Position numbers and translations under genes: made by a program. 64,000 nt of DNA from Panagrolaimus kolymaensis (Eukaryota > Nematoda > Chromadorea > Rhabditida > Panagrolaimidae): positions 12,090,001 through 12,154,000 of the forward strand of contig JAJQJQ010000002.1 of NCBI GenBank assembly GCA_028622995.1, in the 5' to 3' direction. Of this stretch, positions 36,101-48,620 are shown piece after piece. The notes beneath the pieces were generated by a model. It did not search any database. It was not told the origin of the DNA and saw nothing but the letters and a program-made list of their open reading frames with translations. Position 1 is the first letter of the stretch; every line of letters starts with the position of its first letter.

Positions 36101-38519
36101 CGGAGGAAGAAACCATAATGCAAATCGAATTAATTATGTTTTATTAAAATAAATTTTGAAAGATTTTCATCCAAAGTTTGGATTTGATAAAAATAAACTT
36201 TCTTTTTTTTTATGGTTCTAAAAGCTGCTGAAAAAGCCGGAGGAAGAAACCATAATGCAAATCGAATTAATTATGTTTTAATAAAATAAATTTTGAAAGA
36301 TTTTCATCCAAAGTTTGGATTTGATAAAAATAAACTTTCTTTTTTTTTATGGTTCTAAAAGCTGCTGAAAAAGCCGAAGGAAAAAACCATAATGCAATTA
36401 ATATTAATTAAGTTTTAATAAAATAAATTTTGAAAGATTTTCATCCAAAGTTTGGATTTGATAAAAATAAACTTTCTTATTTTTATGGTTCTAAAAGCTG
36501 CTGAAAAAGCCGGAGGAAGAAACCATAATGCAAATCGAATTAATTATGTTTTAATAAAATAAATTTTGAAAGATTTTCATCCAAAGTTTGGATTTGATAA
36601 AAATAAACTTTCTTTTTTTTTATGCTGCTGAAAAAGCCGGAGGAAGAAACCATAATGCAAATCGAATTAATTATGTTTTATTAAAATAAATTTTGAAAGA
36701 TTTTCATCCAAAGTTTGGATTTGATAAAAATAAACTTTCTTTTTTTTTATGGTTCTAAAAGCTGCTGAAAAAGCCGGAGGAAGAAACCATAATGCAAATC
36801 GAATTAATTATGTTTTAATAAAATAAATTTTGAAAGATTTTCATCCAAAGTTTGGATTTGATAAAAATAAACTTTCTTTTTTTTTATGGTTCTAAAAGCT
36901 GCTGAAAAAGCCGGAGGAAGAAACCATAATGCAAATCGAATTAATTATGTTTTAATAAAATAAATTTTGAAAGATTTTCATCCAAAGTTTGGATTTGATA
37001 AAAATAAACTTTCTTTTTTTTTATGGTTCTAAAAGCTGCTGAAAAAGCCGGAGGAAGAAACCATAATGCAAATCGAATTAATTATGTTTTAATAAAATAA
37101 ATTTTGAAAGATTTTCATCCAAAGTTTGGATTTGATAAAAATAAACTTTCTTTTTTTTTATGGTTCTAAAAGCTGCTGAAAAAGCCGGAGGAAGAAACCA
37201 TAATGCAAATCGAATTAATTATGTTTTAATAAAATAAATTTTGAAAGATTTTCATCCAAAGTTTGGATTTGATAAAAATAAACTTTCTTTTTTTTTATGG
37301 TTCTAAAAGCTGTTGAAAAAGCCGGAGGAAGAAACCATAATGCAAATCGAATTAATTATGTTTTAATAAAATAAATTTTGAAAGATTTTCATCCAAAGTT
37401 TGGATTTGATAAAAATAAACTTTCTTTTTTTTTATGGTTCTAAAAGCTGCTGAAAAAGCCGGAGGAAGAAACCATAATGCAAATCGAATTAATTATGTTT
37501 TAATAAAATAAATTTTGAAAGATTTTCATCCAAAGTTTGGATTTGATAAAAATAAACTTTCTTTTTTTTTATGGTTCTAAAAGCTGCTGAAAAAGCCGGA
37601 GGAAGAAACCATAATGCAAATCGAATTAATTATGTTTTAATAAAATAAATTTTGAAAGATTTTCATCCAAAGTTTGGATTTGATAAAAATAAACTTTCTT
37701 TTTTTTTATGGTTCTAAAAGCTGTTGAAAAAGCCGGAGGAAGAAACCATAATGCAAATCGAATTAATTATGTTTTAATAAAATAAATTTTGAAAGATTTT
37801 CATCCAAAGTTTGGATTTGATAAAAATAAACTTTCTTATTTTTATGGTTCTAAAAGCTGCTGAAAAAGCCGGAGGAAGAAACCATAATGCAAATCGAATT
37901 AATTATGTTTTAATAAAATAAATTTTGAAAGATTTTCATCCAAAGTTTGGATTTGATAAAAATAAACTTTCTTATTTTTATGGTTCTAAAAGCTGCTGAA
38001 AAAGCCGGAGGAAGAAACCATAATGCAAATCGAATTAATTATGTTTTATTAAAATAAATTTTGAAAGATTTTCATCCAAAGTTTGGATTTGATAAAAATA
38101 ATTTTTCTTATTTTTATGGTTCTAAAAGCTGCTGAAAAAGCCGGAGGAAGAAACCATAATGCAAATCGAATTAATTATGTTTTATTAAAATAAATTTTGA
38201 AAGATTTTCATCCAAAGTTTGGATTTGATAAAAATAAACTTTCTTATTTTTATGGTTCTAAAAGCTGCTGAAAAAGCCGGAGGAAGAAACCATAATGCAA
38301 ATCGAATTAATTATGTTTTAATAAAATAAATTTTGAAAGATTTTCATCCAAAGTTTGGATTTGATAAAAATAAACTTTCTTTTTTTTATGGTTCTAAAAG
38401 CTGCTGAAAAAGCCGGAGGAAGAAACCATAATGCAAATCGAATTAATTATGTTTTAATAAAATAAATTTTGAAAGATTTTCATCCAAAGTTTGGATTTGA
38501 TAAAAATAAACTTTCTTAT

Positions 38520-38755
38520 TTTTATGGCTCTAAAAGCTGTTGGGAAAGAAATTTTAAGAAACTATAATGCTAATCGTATTAATTAAGTTTTAATAAAACA
38601 AATTTTGAAAGATTTTCATCCAAAGTTTGGATTTGATAAAAACAAACTTTCTTATTTTTATGGCTCTAAAAGCTGTTGGGAAAGAAATTTTAAGAAACTA
38701 TAATGCTAATCGTATTAATTAAGTTTTAATAAAATAAATTTTGAAAGATTTTCAT
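38520..38755. repeat. Pair of type D satellite units (first occurrence)
   Basis: Two adjacent units read TGGCTCTAAAAGCTGTTGGG and share rare variants (ATAAAACAAATTTTG near 38594, TAAAAACAAACTTTC near 38637). The same pair, with the same variants, recurs at 63483-63720. Confidence 0.85.
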
Positions 38756-39739
38756 CCAAAGTTTGGATTTGATAAAAATAAACTTTCTTATTTTTATGGT
38801 TCTAAAAGCTGCTGAAAAAGCCGAAGGAAAAAACCATAATGCAATTAATATTAATTAAGTTTTAATAAAATAAATTTTGAAAGATTTTCATCCAAAGTTT
38901 GGATTTGATAAAAATAAACTTTCTTATTTTTATGGTTCTAAAAGCTGCTGAAAAAGCCGGAGGAAGAAACCATAATGCAAATCGAATTAATTATGTTTTA
39001 TTAAAATAAATTTTGAAAGATTTTCTTCCAAAGTTTGGATTTGATAAAAATAAACTTTCTTATTTTTATGGTTCTAAAAGCTGCTGAAAAAGCCGAAGGA
39101 AAAAACCATAATGCAATTAATATTAATTAAGTTTTAATAAAATAAATTTTGAAAGATTTTCATCCAAAGTTTGGATTTGATAAAAATAAACTTTCTTTTT
39201 TTTATGGTTCTAAAAGCTGCTGAAAAAGCCGGAGGAAGAAACCATAATGCAAATCGAATTAATTATGTTTTATTAAAATAAATTTTGAAAGATTTTCATC
39301 CAAAGTTTGGATTTGATAAAAATAAACTTTCTTTTTTTTTATGGTTCTAAAAGCTGCTGAAAAAGCCGGAGGAAGAAACCATAATGCAAATCGAATTAAT
39401 TATGTTTTAATAAAATAAATTTTGAAAGATTTTCATCCAAAGTTTGGATTTGATAAAAATAAACTTTCTTTTTTTTTATGGTTCTAAAAGCTGCTGAAAA
39501 AGCCGGAGGAAGAAACCATAATGCAAATCGAATTAATTATGTTTTAATAAAATAAATTTTGAAAGATTTTCATCCAAAGTTTGGATTTGATAAAAATAAA
39601 CTTTCTTTTTTTTTATGCTGCTGAAAAAGCCGGAGGAAGAAACCATAATGCAAATCGAATTAATTATGTTTTATTAAAATAAATTTTGAAAGATTTTCTT
39701 CCAAAGTTTGGATTTGATAAAAATAAACTTTCTTATTTT

Positions 39740-42700
39740 TATGGTTCTAAAAGCTGCTGAAAAAGCCGAAGGAAAAAACCATAATGCAATTAATATTAAT
39801 TAAGTTTTAATAAAATAAATTTTGAAAGATTTTCATCCAAAGTTTGGATTTGATAAAAATAAACTTTCTTTTTTTTATGGTTCTAAAAGCTGCTGAAAAA
39901 GCCGGAGGAAGAAACCATAATGCAAATCGAATTAATTATGTTTTATTAAAATAAATTTTGAAAGATTTTCATCCAAAGTTTGGATTTGATAAAAATAAAC
40001 TTTCTTTTTTTTTATGGTTCTAAAAGCTGCTGAAAAAGCCGGAGGAAGAAACCATAATGCAAATCGAATTAATTATGTTTTAATAAAATAAATTTTGAAA
40101 GATTTTCATCCAAAGTTTGGATTTGATAAAAATAAACTTTCTTTTTTTTATGGTTCTAAAAGCTGCTGAAAAAGCCGAAGGAAAAAACCATAATGCAATT
40201 AATATTAATTAAGTTTTAATAAAATAAATTTTGAAAGATTTTCATCCAAAGTTTGGATTTGATAAAAATAAACTTTCTTATTTTTTTGGTTCTAAAAGCT
40301 GCTGAAAAAGCCGGAGGAAGAAACCATAATGCAAATCGAATTAATTATGTTTTAATAAAATAAATTTTGAAAGATTTTCATCCAAAGTTTGGATTTGATA
40401 AAAATAAACTTTCTTTTTTTTTATGCTGCTGAAAAAGCCGGAGGAAGAAACCATAATGCAAATCGAATTAATTATGTTTTATTAAAATAAATTTTGAAAG
40501 ATTTTCATCCAAAGTTTGGATTTGATAAAAATAAACTTTCTTTTTTTTTATGGTTCTAAAAGCTGCTGAAAAAGCCGGAGGAAGAAACCATAATGCAAAT
40601 CGAATTAATTATGTTTTAATAAAATAAATTTTGAAAGATTTTCATCCAAAGTTTGGATTTGATAAAAATAAACTTTCTTTTTTTTTATGGTTCTAAAAGC
40701 TGCTGAAAAAGCCGGAGGAAGAAACCATAATGCAAATCGAATTAATTATGTTTTAATAAAATAAATTTTGAAAGATTTTCATCCAAAGTTTGGATTTGAT
40801 AAAAATAAACTTTCTTTTTTTTTATGCTGCTGAAAAAGCCGGAGGAAGAAACCATAATGCAAATCGAATTAATTATGTTTTATTAAAATAAATTTTGAAA
40901 GATTTTCATCCAAAGTTTGGATTTGATAAAAATAAACTTTCTTTTTTTTTATGGTTCTAAAAGCTGCTGAAAAAGCCGGAGGAAGAAACCATAATGCAAA
41001 TCGAATTAATTATGTTTTAATAAAATAAATTTTGAAAGATTTTCATCCAAAGTTTGGATTTGATAAAAATAAACTTTCTTTTTTTTATGGTTCTAAAAGC
41101 TGCTGAAAAAGCCGGAGAAAGAAACCATAATGCAAATCGAATTAATTATGTTTTATTAAAATAAATTTTGAAAGATTTTCATCCAAAGTTTGGATTTGAT
41201 AAAAATAAACTTTCTTATTTTTATGGTTCTAAAAGCTGCTGGGAAAGAAAATTTAAGAAACTATAATGCAAATCGTATTAATTATGTTTTAATAAAATAA
41301 ATTTTGAAAGATTTTCATCCAAAGTTTGGATTTGATAAAAATAAACTTTCTTTTTTTTATGGTTCTAAAAGCTGCTGAAAAAGCCGGAGGAAGAAACCAT
41401 AATGCAAATCGAATTAATTATGTTTTAATAAAATAAATTTTGAAAGATTTTCATCCAAAGTTTGGATTTGATAAAAATAAACTTTCTTTTTTTTTATGGT
41501 TCTAAAAGCTGCTGAAAAAGCCGGAGGAAGAAACCATAATGCAAATCGAATTAATTATGTTTTATTAAAATAAATTTTGAAAGATTTTCATCCAAAGTTT
41601 GGATTTGATAAAAATAAACTTTCTTTTTTTTTATGGTTCTAAAAGCTGCTGAAAAAGCCGGAGGAAGAAACCATAATGCAAATCGAATTAATTATGTTTT
41701 AATAAAATAAATTTTGAAAGATTTTCATCCAAAGTTTGGATTTGATAAAAATAAACTTTCTTTTTTTTTATGGTTCTAAAAGCTGCTGAAAAAGCCGGAG
41801 GAAGAAACCATAATGCAAATCGAATTAATTATGTTTTAATAAAATAAATTTTGAAAGATTTTCATCCAAAGTTTGGATTTGATAAAAATAAACTTTCTTT
41901 TTTTTTATGGTTCTAAAAGCTGCTGAAAAAGCCGGAGGAAGAAACCATAATGCAAATCGAATTAATTATGTTTTATTAAAATAAATTTTGAAAGATTTTC
42001 ATCCAAAGTTTGGATTTGATAAAAATAAACTTTCTTTTTTTTTATGGTTCTAAAAGCTGCTGAAAAAGCCGGAGGAAGAAACCATAATGCAAATCGAATT
42101 AATTATGTTTTAATAAAATAAATTTTGAAAGATTTTCATCCAAAGTTTGGATTTGATAAAAATAAACTTTCTTTTTTTTTATGGTTCTAAAAGCTGCTGA
42201 AAAAGCCGGAGGAAGAAACCATAATGCAAATCGAATTAATTATGTTTTAATAAAATAAATTTTGAAAGATTTTCATCCAAAGTTTGGATTTGATAAAAAT
42301 AAACTTTCTTTTTTTTTATGGTTCTAAAAGCTGCTGAAAAAGCCGGAGGAAGAAACCATAATGCAAATCGAATTAATTATGTTTTAATAAAATAAATTTT
42401 GAAAGATTTTCATCCAAAGTTTGGATTTGATAAAAATAAACTTTCTTATTTTTATGGTTCTAAAAGCTGCTGAAAAAGCCGGAGGAAGAAACCATAATGC
42501 AAATCGAATTAATTATGTTTTATTAAAATAAATTTTGAAAGATTTTCTTCCAAAGTTTGGATTTGATAAAAATAAACTTTCTTATTTTTATGGTTCTAAA
42601 AGCTGCTGAAAAAGCCGAAGGAAAAAACCATAATGCAATTAATATTAATTAAGTTTTAATAAAATAAATTTTGAAAGATTTTCATCCAAAGTTTGGATTT

Positions 42701-45700
42701 GATAAAAATAAACTTTCTTTTTTTTATGGTTCAAAAAGCTGCTGAAAAAGCCGGAGGAAGAAACCATAATGCAAATCGAATTAATTATGTTTTATTAAAA
42801 TAAATTTTGAAAGATTTTCTTCCAAAGTTTGGATTTGATAAAAATAAACTTTCTTATTTTTATGGTTCTAAAAGCTGCTGAAAAAGCCGAAGGAAAAAAC
42901 CATAATGCAATTAATATTAATTAAGTTTTAATAAAATAAATTTTGAAAGATTTTCATCCAAAGTTTGGATTTGATAAAAATAAACTTTCTTTTTTTTATG
43001 GTTCTAAAAGCTGCTGAAAAAGCCGGAGGAAGAAACCATAATGCAAATCGAATTAATTATGTTTTATTAAAATAAATTTTGAAAGATTTTCATCCAAAGT
43101 TTGGATTTGATAAAAATAAACTTTCTTTTTTTTTATGGTTCTAAAAGCTGCTGAAAAAGCCGGAGGAAGAAACCATAATGCAAATCGAATTAATTATGTT
43201 TTAATAAAATAAATTTTGAAAGATTTTCATCCAAAGTTTGGATTTGATAAAAATAAACTTTCTTTTTTTTTATGGTTCTAAAAGCTGCTGAAAAAGCCGA
43301 AGGAAAAAACCATAATGCAATTAATATTAATTAAGTTTTAATAAAATAAATTTTGAAAGATTTTCATCCAAAGTTTGGATTTGATAAAAATAAACTTTCT
43401 TATTTTTATGGTTCTAAAAGCTGCTGAAAAAGCCGGAGGAAGAAACCATAATGCAAATCGAATTAATTATGTTTTAATAAAATAAATTTTGAAAGATTTT
43501 CATCCAAAGTTTGGATTTGATAAAAATAAACTTTCTTTTTTTTTATGCTGCTGAAAAAGCCGGAGGAAGAAACCATAATGCAAATCGAATTAATTATGTT
43601 TTATTAAAATAAATTTTGAAAGATTTTCATCCAAAGTTTGGATTTGATAAAAATAAACTTTCTTTTTTTTTATGGTTCTAAAAGCTGCTGAAAAAGCCGG
43701 AGGAAGAAACCATAATGCAAATCGAATTAATTATGTTTTAATAAAATAAATTTTGAAAGATTTTCATCCAAAGTTTGGATTTGATAAAAATAAACTTTCT
43801 TTTTTTTTATGGTTCTAAAAGCTGCTGAAAAAGCCGGAGGAAGAAACCATAATGCAAATCGAATTAATTATGTTTTAATAAAATAAATTTTGAAAGATTT
43901 TCATCCAAAGTTTGGATTTGATAAAAATAAACTTTCTTTTTTTTTATGCTGCTGAAAAAGCCGGAGGAAGAAACCATAATGCAAATCGAATTAATTATGT
44001 TTTATTAAAATAAATTTTGAAAGATTTTCATCCAAAGTTTGGATTTGATAAAAATAAACTTTCTTTTTTTTTATGGTTCTAAAAGCTGCTGAAAAAGCCG
44101 GAGGAAGAAACCATAATGCAAATCGAATTAATTATGTTTTAATAAAATAAATTTTGAAAGATTTTCATCCAAAGTTTGGATTTGATAAAAATAAACTTTC
44201 TTTTTTTTATGGTTCTAAAAGCTGCTGAAAAAGCCGGAGAAAGAAACCATAATGCAAATCGAATTAATTATGTTTTATTAAAATAAATTTTGAAAGATTT
44301 TCATCCAAAGTTTGGATTTGATAAAAATAAACTTTCTTATTTTTATGGTTCTAAAAGCTGCTGGGAAAGAAAATTTAAGAAACTATAATGCAAATCGTAT
44401 TAATTATGTTTTAATAAAATAAATTTTGAAAGATTTTCATCCAAAGTTTGGATTTGATAAAAATAAACTTTCTTTTTTTTATGGTTCTAAAAGCTGCTGA
44501 AAAAGCCGGAGGAAGAAACCATAATGCAAATCGAATTAATTATGTTTTAATAAAATAAATTTTGAAAGATTTTCATCCAAAGTTTGGATTTGATAAAAAT
44601 AAACTTTCTTTTTTTTTATGGTTCTAAAAGCTGCTGAAAAAGCCGGAGGAAGAAACCATAATGCAAATCGAATTAATTATGTTTTATTAAAATAAATTTT
44701 GAAAGATTTTCATCCAAAGTTTGGATTTGATAAAAATAAACTTTCTTTTTTTTTATGGTTCTAAAAGCTGCTGAAAAAGCCGGAGGAAGAAACCATAATG
44801 CAAATCGAATTAATTATGTTTTAATAAAATAAATTTTGAAAGATTTTCATCCAAAGTTTGGATTTTATAAAATAAACTTTCTTATTTTTATGGTTCTAAA
44901 AGCTGCTGAAAAAGCCGGAGGAAGAAACCATAATGCAAATCGAATTAATTATGTTTTAATAAAATAAATTTTGAAAGATTTTCATCCAAAGTTTGGATTT
45001 GATAAAAATAAACTTTCTTTTTTTTTATGGTTCTAAAAGCTGCTGAAAAAGCCGGAGGAAGAAACCATAATGCAAATCGAATTAATTATGTTTTAATAAA
45101 ATAAATTTTGAAAGATTTTCATCCAAAGTTTGGATTTGATAAAAATAAACTTTCTTTTTTTTTATGGTTCTAAAAGCTGCTGAAAAAGCCGGAGGAAGAA
45201 ACCATAATGCAAATCGAATTAATTATGTTTTAATAAAATAAATTTTGAAAGATTTTCATCCAAAGTTTGGATTTGATAAAAATAAACTTTCTTTTTTTTT
45301 ATGGTTCTAAAAGCTGCTGAAAAAGCCGGAGGAAGAAACCATAATGCAAATCGAATTAATTATGTTTTAATAAAATAAATTTTGAAAGATTTTCATCCAA
45401 AGTTTGGATTTGATAAAAATAAACTTTCTTTTTTTTTATGGTTCTAAAAGCTGTTGAAAAAGCCGGAGGAAGAAACCATAATGCAAATCGAATTAATTAT
45501 GTTTTAATAAAATAAATTTTGAAAGATTTTCATCCAAAGTTTGGATTTGATAAAAATAAACTTTCTTTTTTTTTATGGTTCTAAAAGCTGCTGAAAAAGC
45601 CGGAGGAAGAAACCATAATGCAAATCGAATTAATTATGTTTTAATAAAATAAATTTTGAAAGATTTTCATCCAAAGTTTGGATTTGATAAAAATAAACTT

Positions 45701-48620
45701 TCTTTTTTTTTATGGTTCTAAAAGCTGCTGAAAAAGCCGGAGGAAGAAACCATAATGCAAATCGAATTAATTATGTTTTAATAAAATAAATTTTGAAAGA
45801 TTTTCATCCAAAGTTTGGATTTGATAAAAATAAACTTTCTTTTTTTTTATGGTTCTAAAAGCTGCTGAAAAAGCCGGAGGAAGAAACCATAATGCAAATC
45901 GAATTAATTATGTTTTAATAAAATAAATTTTGAAAGATTTTCATCCAAAGTTTGGATTTGATAAAAATAAACTTTCTTTTTTTTTATGGTTCTAAAAGCT
46001 GTTGAAAAAGCCGGAGGAAGAAACCATAATGCAAATCGAATTAATTATGTTTTAATAAAATAAATTTTGAAAGATTTTCATCCAAAGTTTGGATTTGATA
46101 AAAATAAACTTTCTTTTTTTTTATGGTTCTAAAAGCTGCTGAAAAAGCCGGAGGAAGAAACCATAATGCAAATCGAATTAATTATGTTTTAATAAAATAA
46201 ATTTTGAAAGATTTTCATCCAAAGTTTGGATTTGATAAAAATAAACTTTCTTTTTTTTTATGGTTCTAAAAGCTGCTGAAAAAGCCGGAGGAAGAAACCA
46301 TAATGCAAATCGAATTAATTATGTTTTAATAAAATAAATTTTGAAAGATTTTCATCCAAAGTTTGGATTTGATAAAAATAAACTTTCTTTTTTTTTATGG
46401 TTCTAAAAGCTGCTGAAAAAGCCGGAGGAAGAAACCATAATGCAAATCGAATTAATTATGTTTTAATAAAATAAATTTTGAAAGATTTTCATCCAAAGTT
46501 TGGATTTGATAAAAATAAACTTTCTTATTTTTATGGTTCTAAAAGCTGCTGAAAAAGCCGGAGGAAGAAACCATAATGCAAATCGAATTAATTATGTTTT
46601 AATAAAATAAATTTTGAAAGATTTTCATCCAAAGTTTGGATTTGATAAAAATAAACTTTCTTTTTTTTTATGCTGCTGAAAAAGCCGGAGGAAGAAACCA
46701 TAATGCAAATCGAATTAATTATGTTTTATTAAAATAAATTTTGAAAGATTTTCATCCAAAGTTTGGATTTGATAAAAATAAACTTTCTTTTTTTTTATGG
46801 TTCTAAAAGCTGCTGAAAAAGCCGGAGGAAGAAACCATAATGCAAATCGAATTAATTATGTTTTAATAAAATAAATTTTGAAAGATTTTCATCCAAAGTT
46901 TGGATTTGATAAAAATAAACTTTCTTTTTTTTTATGGTTCTAAAAGCTGCTGAAAAAGCCGGAGGAAGAAACCATAATGCAAATCGAATTAATTATGTTT
47001 TAATAAAATAAATTTTGAAAGATTTTCATCCAAAGTTTGGATTTGATAAAAATAAACTTTCTTTTTTTTTATGCTGCTGAAAAAGCCGGAGGAAGAAACC
47101 ATAATGCAAATCGAATTAATTATGTTTTAATAAAATAAATTTTGAAAGATTTTCATCCAAAGTTTGGATTTGATAAAAATAAACTTTCTTTTTTTTTATG
47201 GTTCTAAAAGCTGCTGAAAAAGCCGGAGGAAGAAACCATAATGCAAATCGAATTAATTATGTTTTAATAAAATAAATTTTGAAAGATTTTCATCCAAAGT
47301 TTGGATTTGATAAAAATAAACTTTCTTTTTTTTATGGTTCTAAAAGCTGCTGAAAAAGCCGGAGAAAGAAACCATAATGCAAATCGAATTAATTATGTTT
47401 TATTAAAATAAATTTTGAAAGATTTTCATCCAAAGTTTGGATTTGATAAAAATAAACTTTCTTATTTTTATGGTTCTAAAAGCTGCTGGGAAAGAAAATT
47501 TAAGAAACTATAATGCAAATCGTATTAATTATGTTTTAATAAAATAAATTTTGAAAGATTTTCATCCAAAGTTTGGATTTGATAAAAATAAACTTTCTTT
47601 TTTTTATGGTTCTAAAAGCTGCTGAAAAAGCCGGAGGAAGAAACCATAATGCAAATCGAATTAATTATGTTTTAATAAAATAAATTTTGAAAGATTTTCA
47701 TCCAAAGTTTGGATTTGATAAAAATAAACTTTCTTTTTTTTTATGGTTCTAAAAGCTGCTGAAAAAGCCGGAGGAAGAAACCATAATGCAAATCGAATTA
47801 ATTATGTTTTATTAAAATAAATTTTGAAAGATTTTCATCCAAAGTTTGGATTTGATAAAAATAAACTTTCTTTTTTTTTATGGTTCTAAAAGCTGCTGAA
47901 AAAGCCGGAGGAAGAAACCATAATGCAAATCGAATTAATTATGTTTTAATAAAATAAATTTTGAAAGATTTTCATCCAAAGTTTGGATTTTATAAAATAA
48001 ACTTTCTTATTTTTATGGTTCTAAAAGCTGCTGAAAAAGCCGGAGGAAGAAACCATAATGCAAATCGAATTAATTATGTTTTAATAAAATAAATTTTGAA
48101 AGATTTTCATCCAAAGTTTGGATTTGATAAAAATAAACTTTCTTTTTTTTATGGTTCTAAAAGCTGCTGAAAAAGCCGGAGGAAGAAACCATAATGCAAA
48201 TCGAATTAATTATGTTTTAATAAAATAAATTTTGAAAGATTTTCATCCAAAGTTTGGATTTGATAAAAATAAACTTTCTTTTTTTTTATGGTTCTAAAAG
48301 CTGCTGAAAAAGCCGGAGGAAGAAACCATAATGCAAATCGAATTAATTATGTTTTAATAAAATAAATTTTGAAAGATTTTCATCCAAAGTTTGGATTTGA
48401 TAAAAATAAACTTTCTTATTTTTATGGTTCTAAAAGCTGCTGAAAAAGCCGGAGGAAGAAACCATAATGCAAATCGAATTAATTATGTTTTATTAAAATA
48501 AATTTTGAAAGATTTTCTTCCAAAGTTTGGATTTGATAAAAATAAACTTTCTTATTTTTATGGTTCTAAAAGCTGCTGAAAAAGCCGAAGGAAAAAACCA
48601 TAATGCAATTAATATTAATT
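39740..48620. repeat. Higher-order repeat with a 3.12-kb period (about 23 units)
   Basis: Linked rare markers recur at a fixed distance. GGAGAAAG followed 127 bp later by a single type B unit appears at 41114/41241, 44236/44363 and 47361/47488. A type C unit at 39765 recurs at 42886, and one at 40174 recurs at 43296. A unit with a shortened GATTTTATAAAATAAAC recurs at 44861 and 47986. Spacings are 3121-3125 bp, the differences coming from T-run length. Confidence 0.85.
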
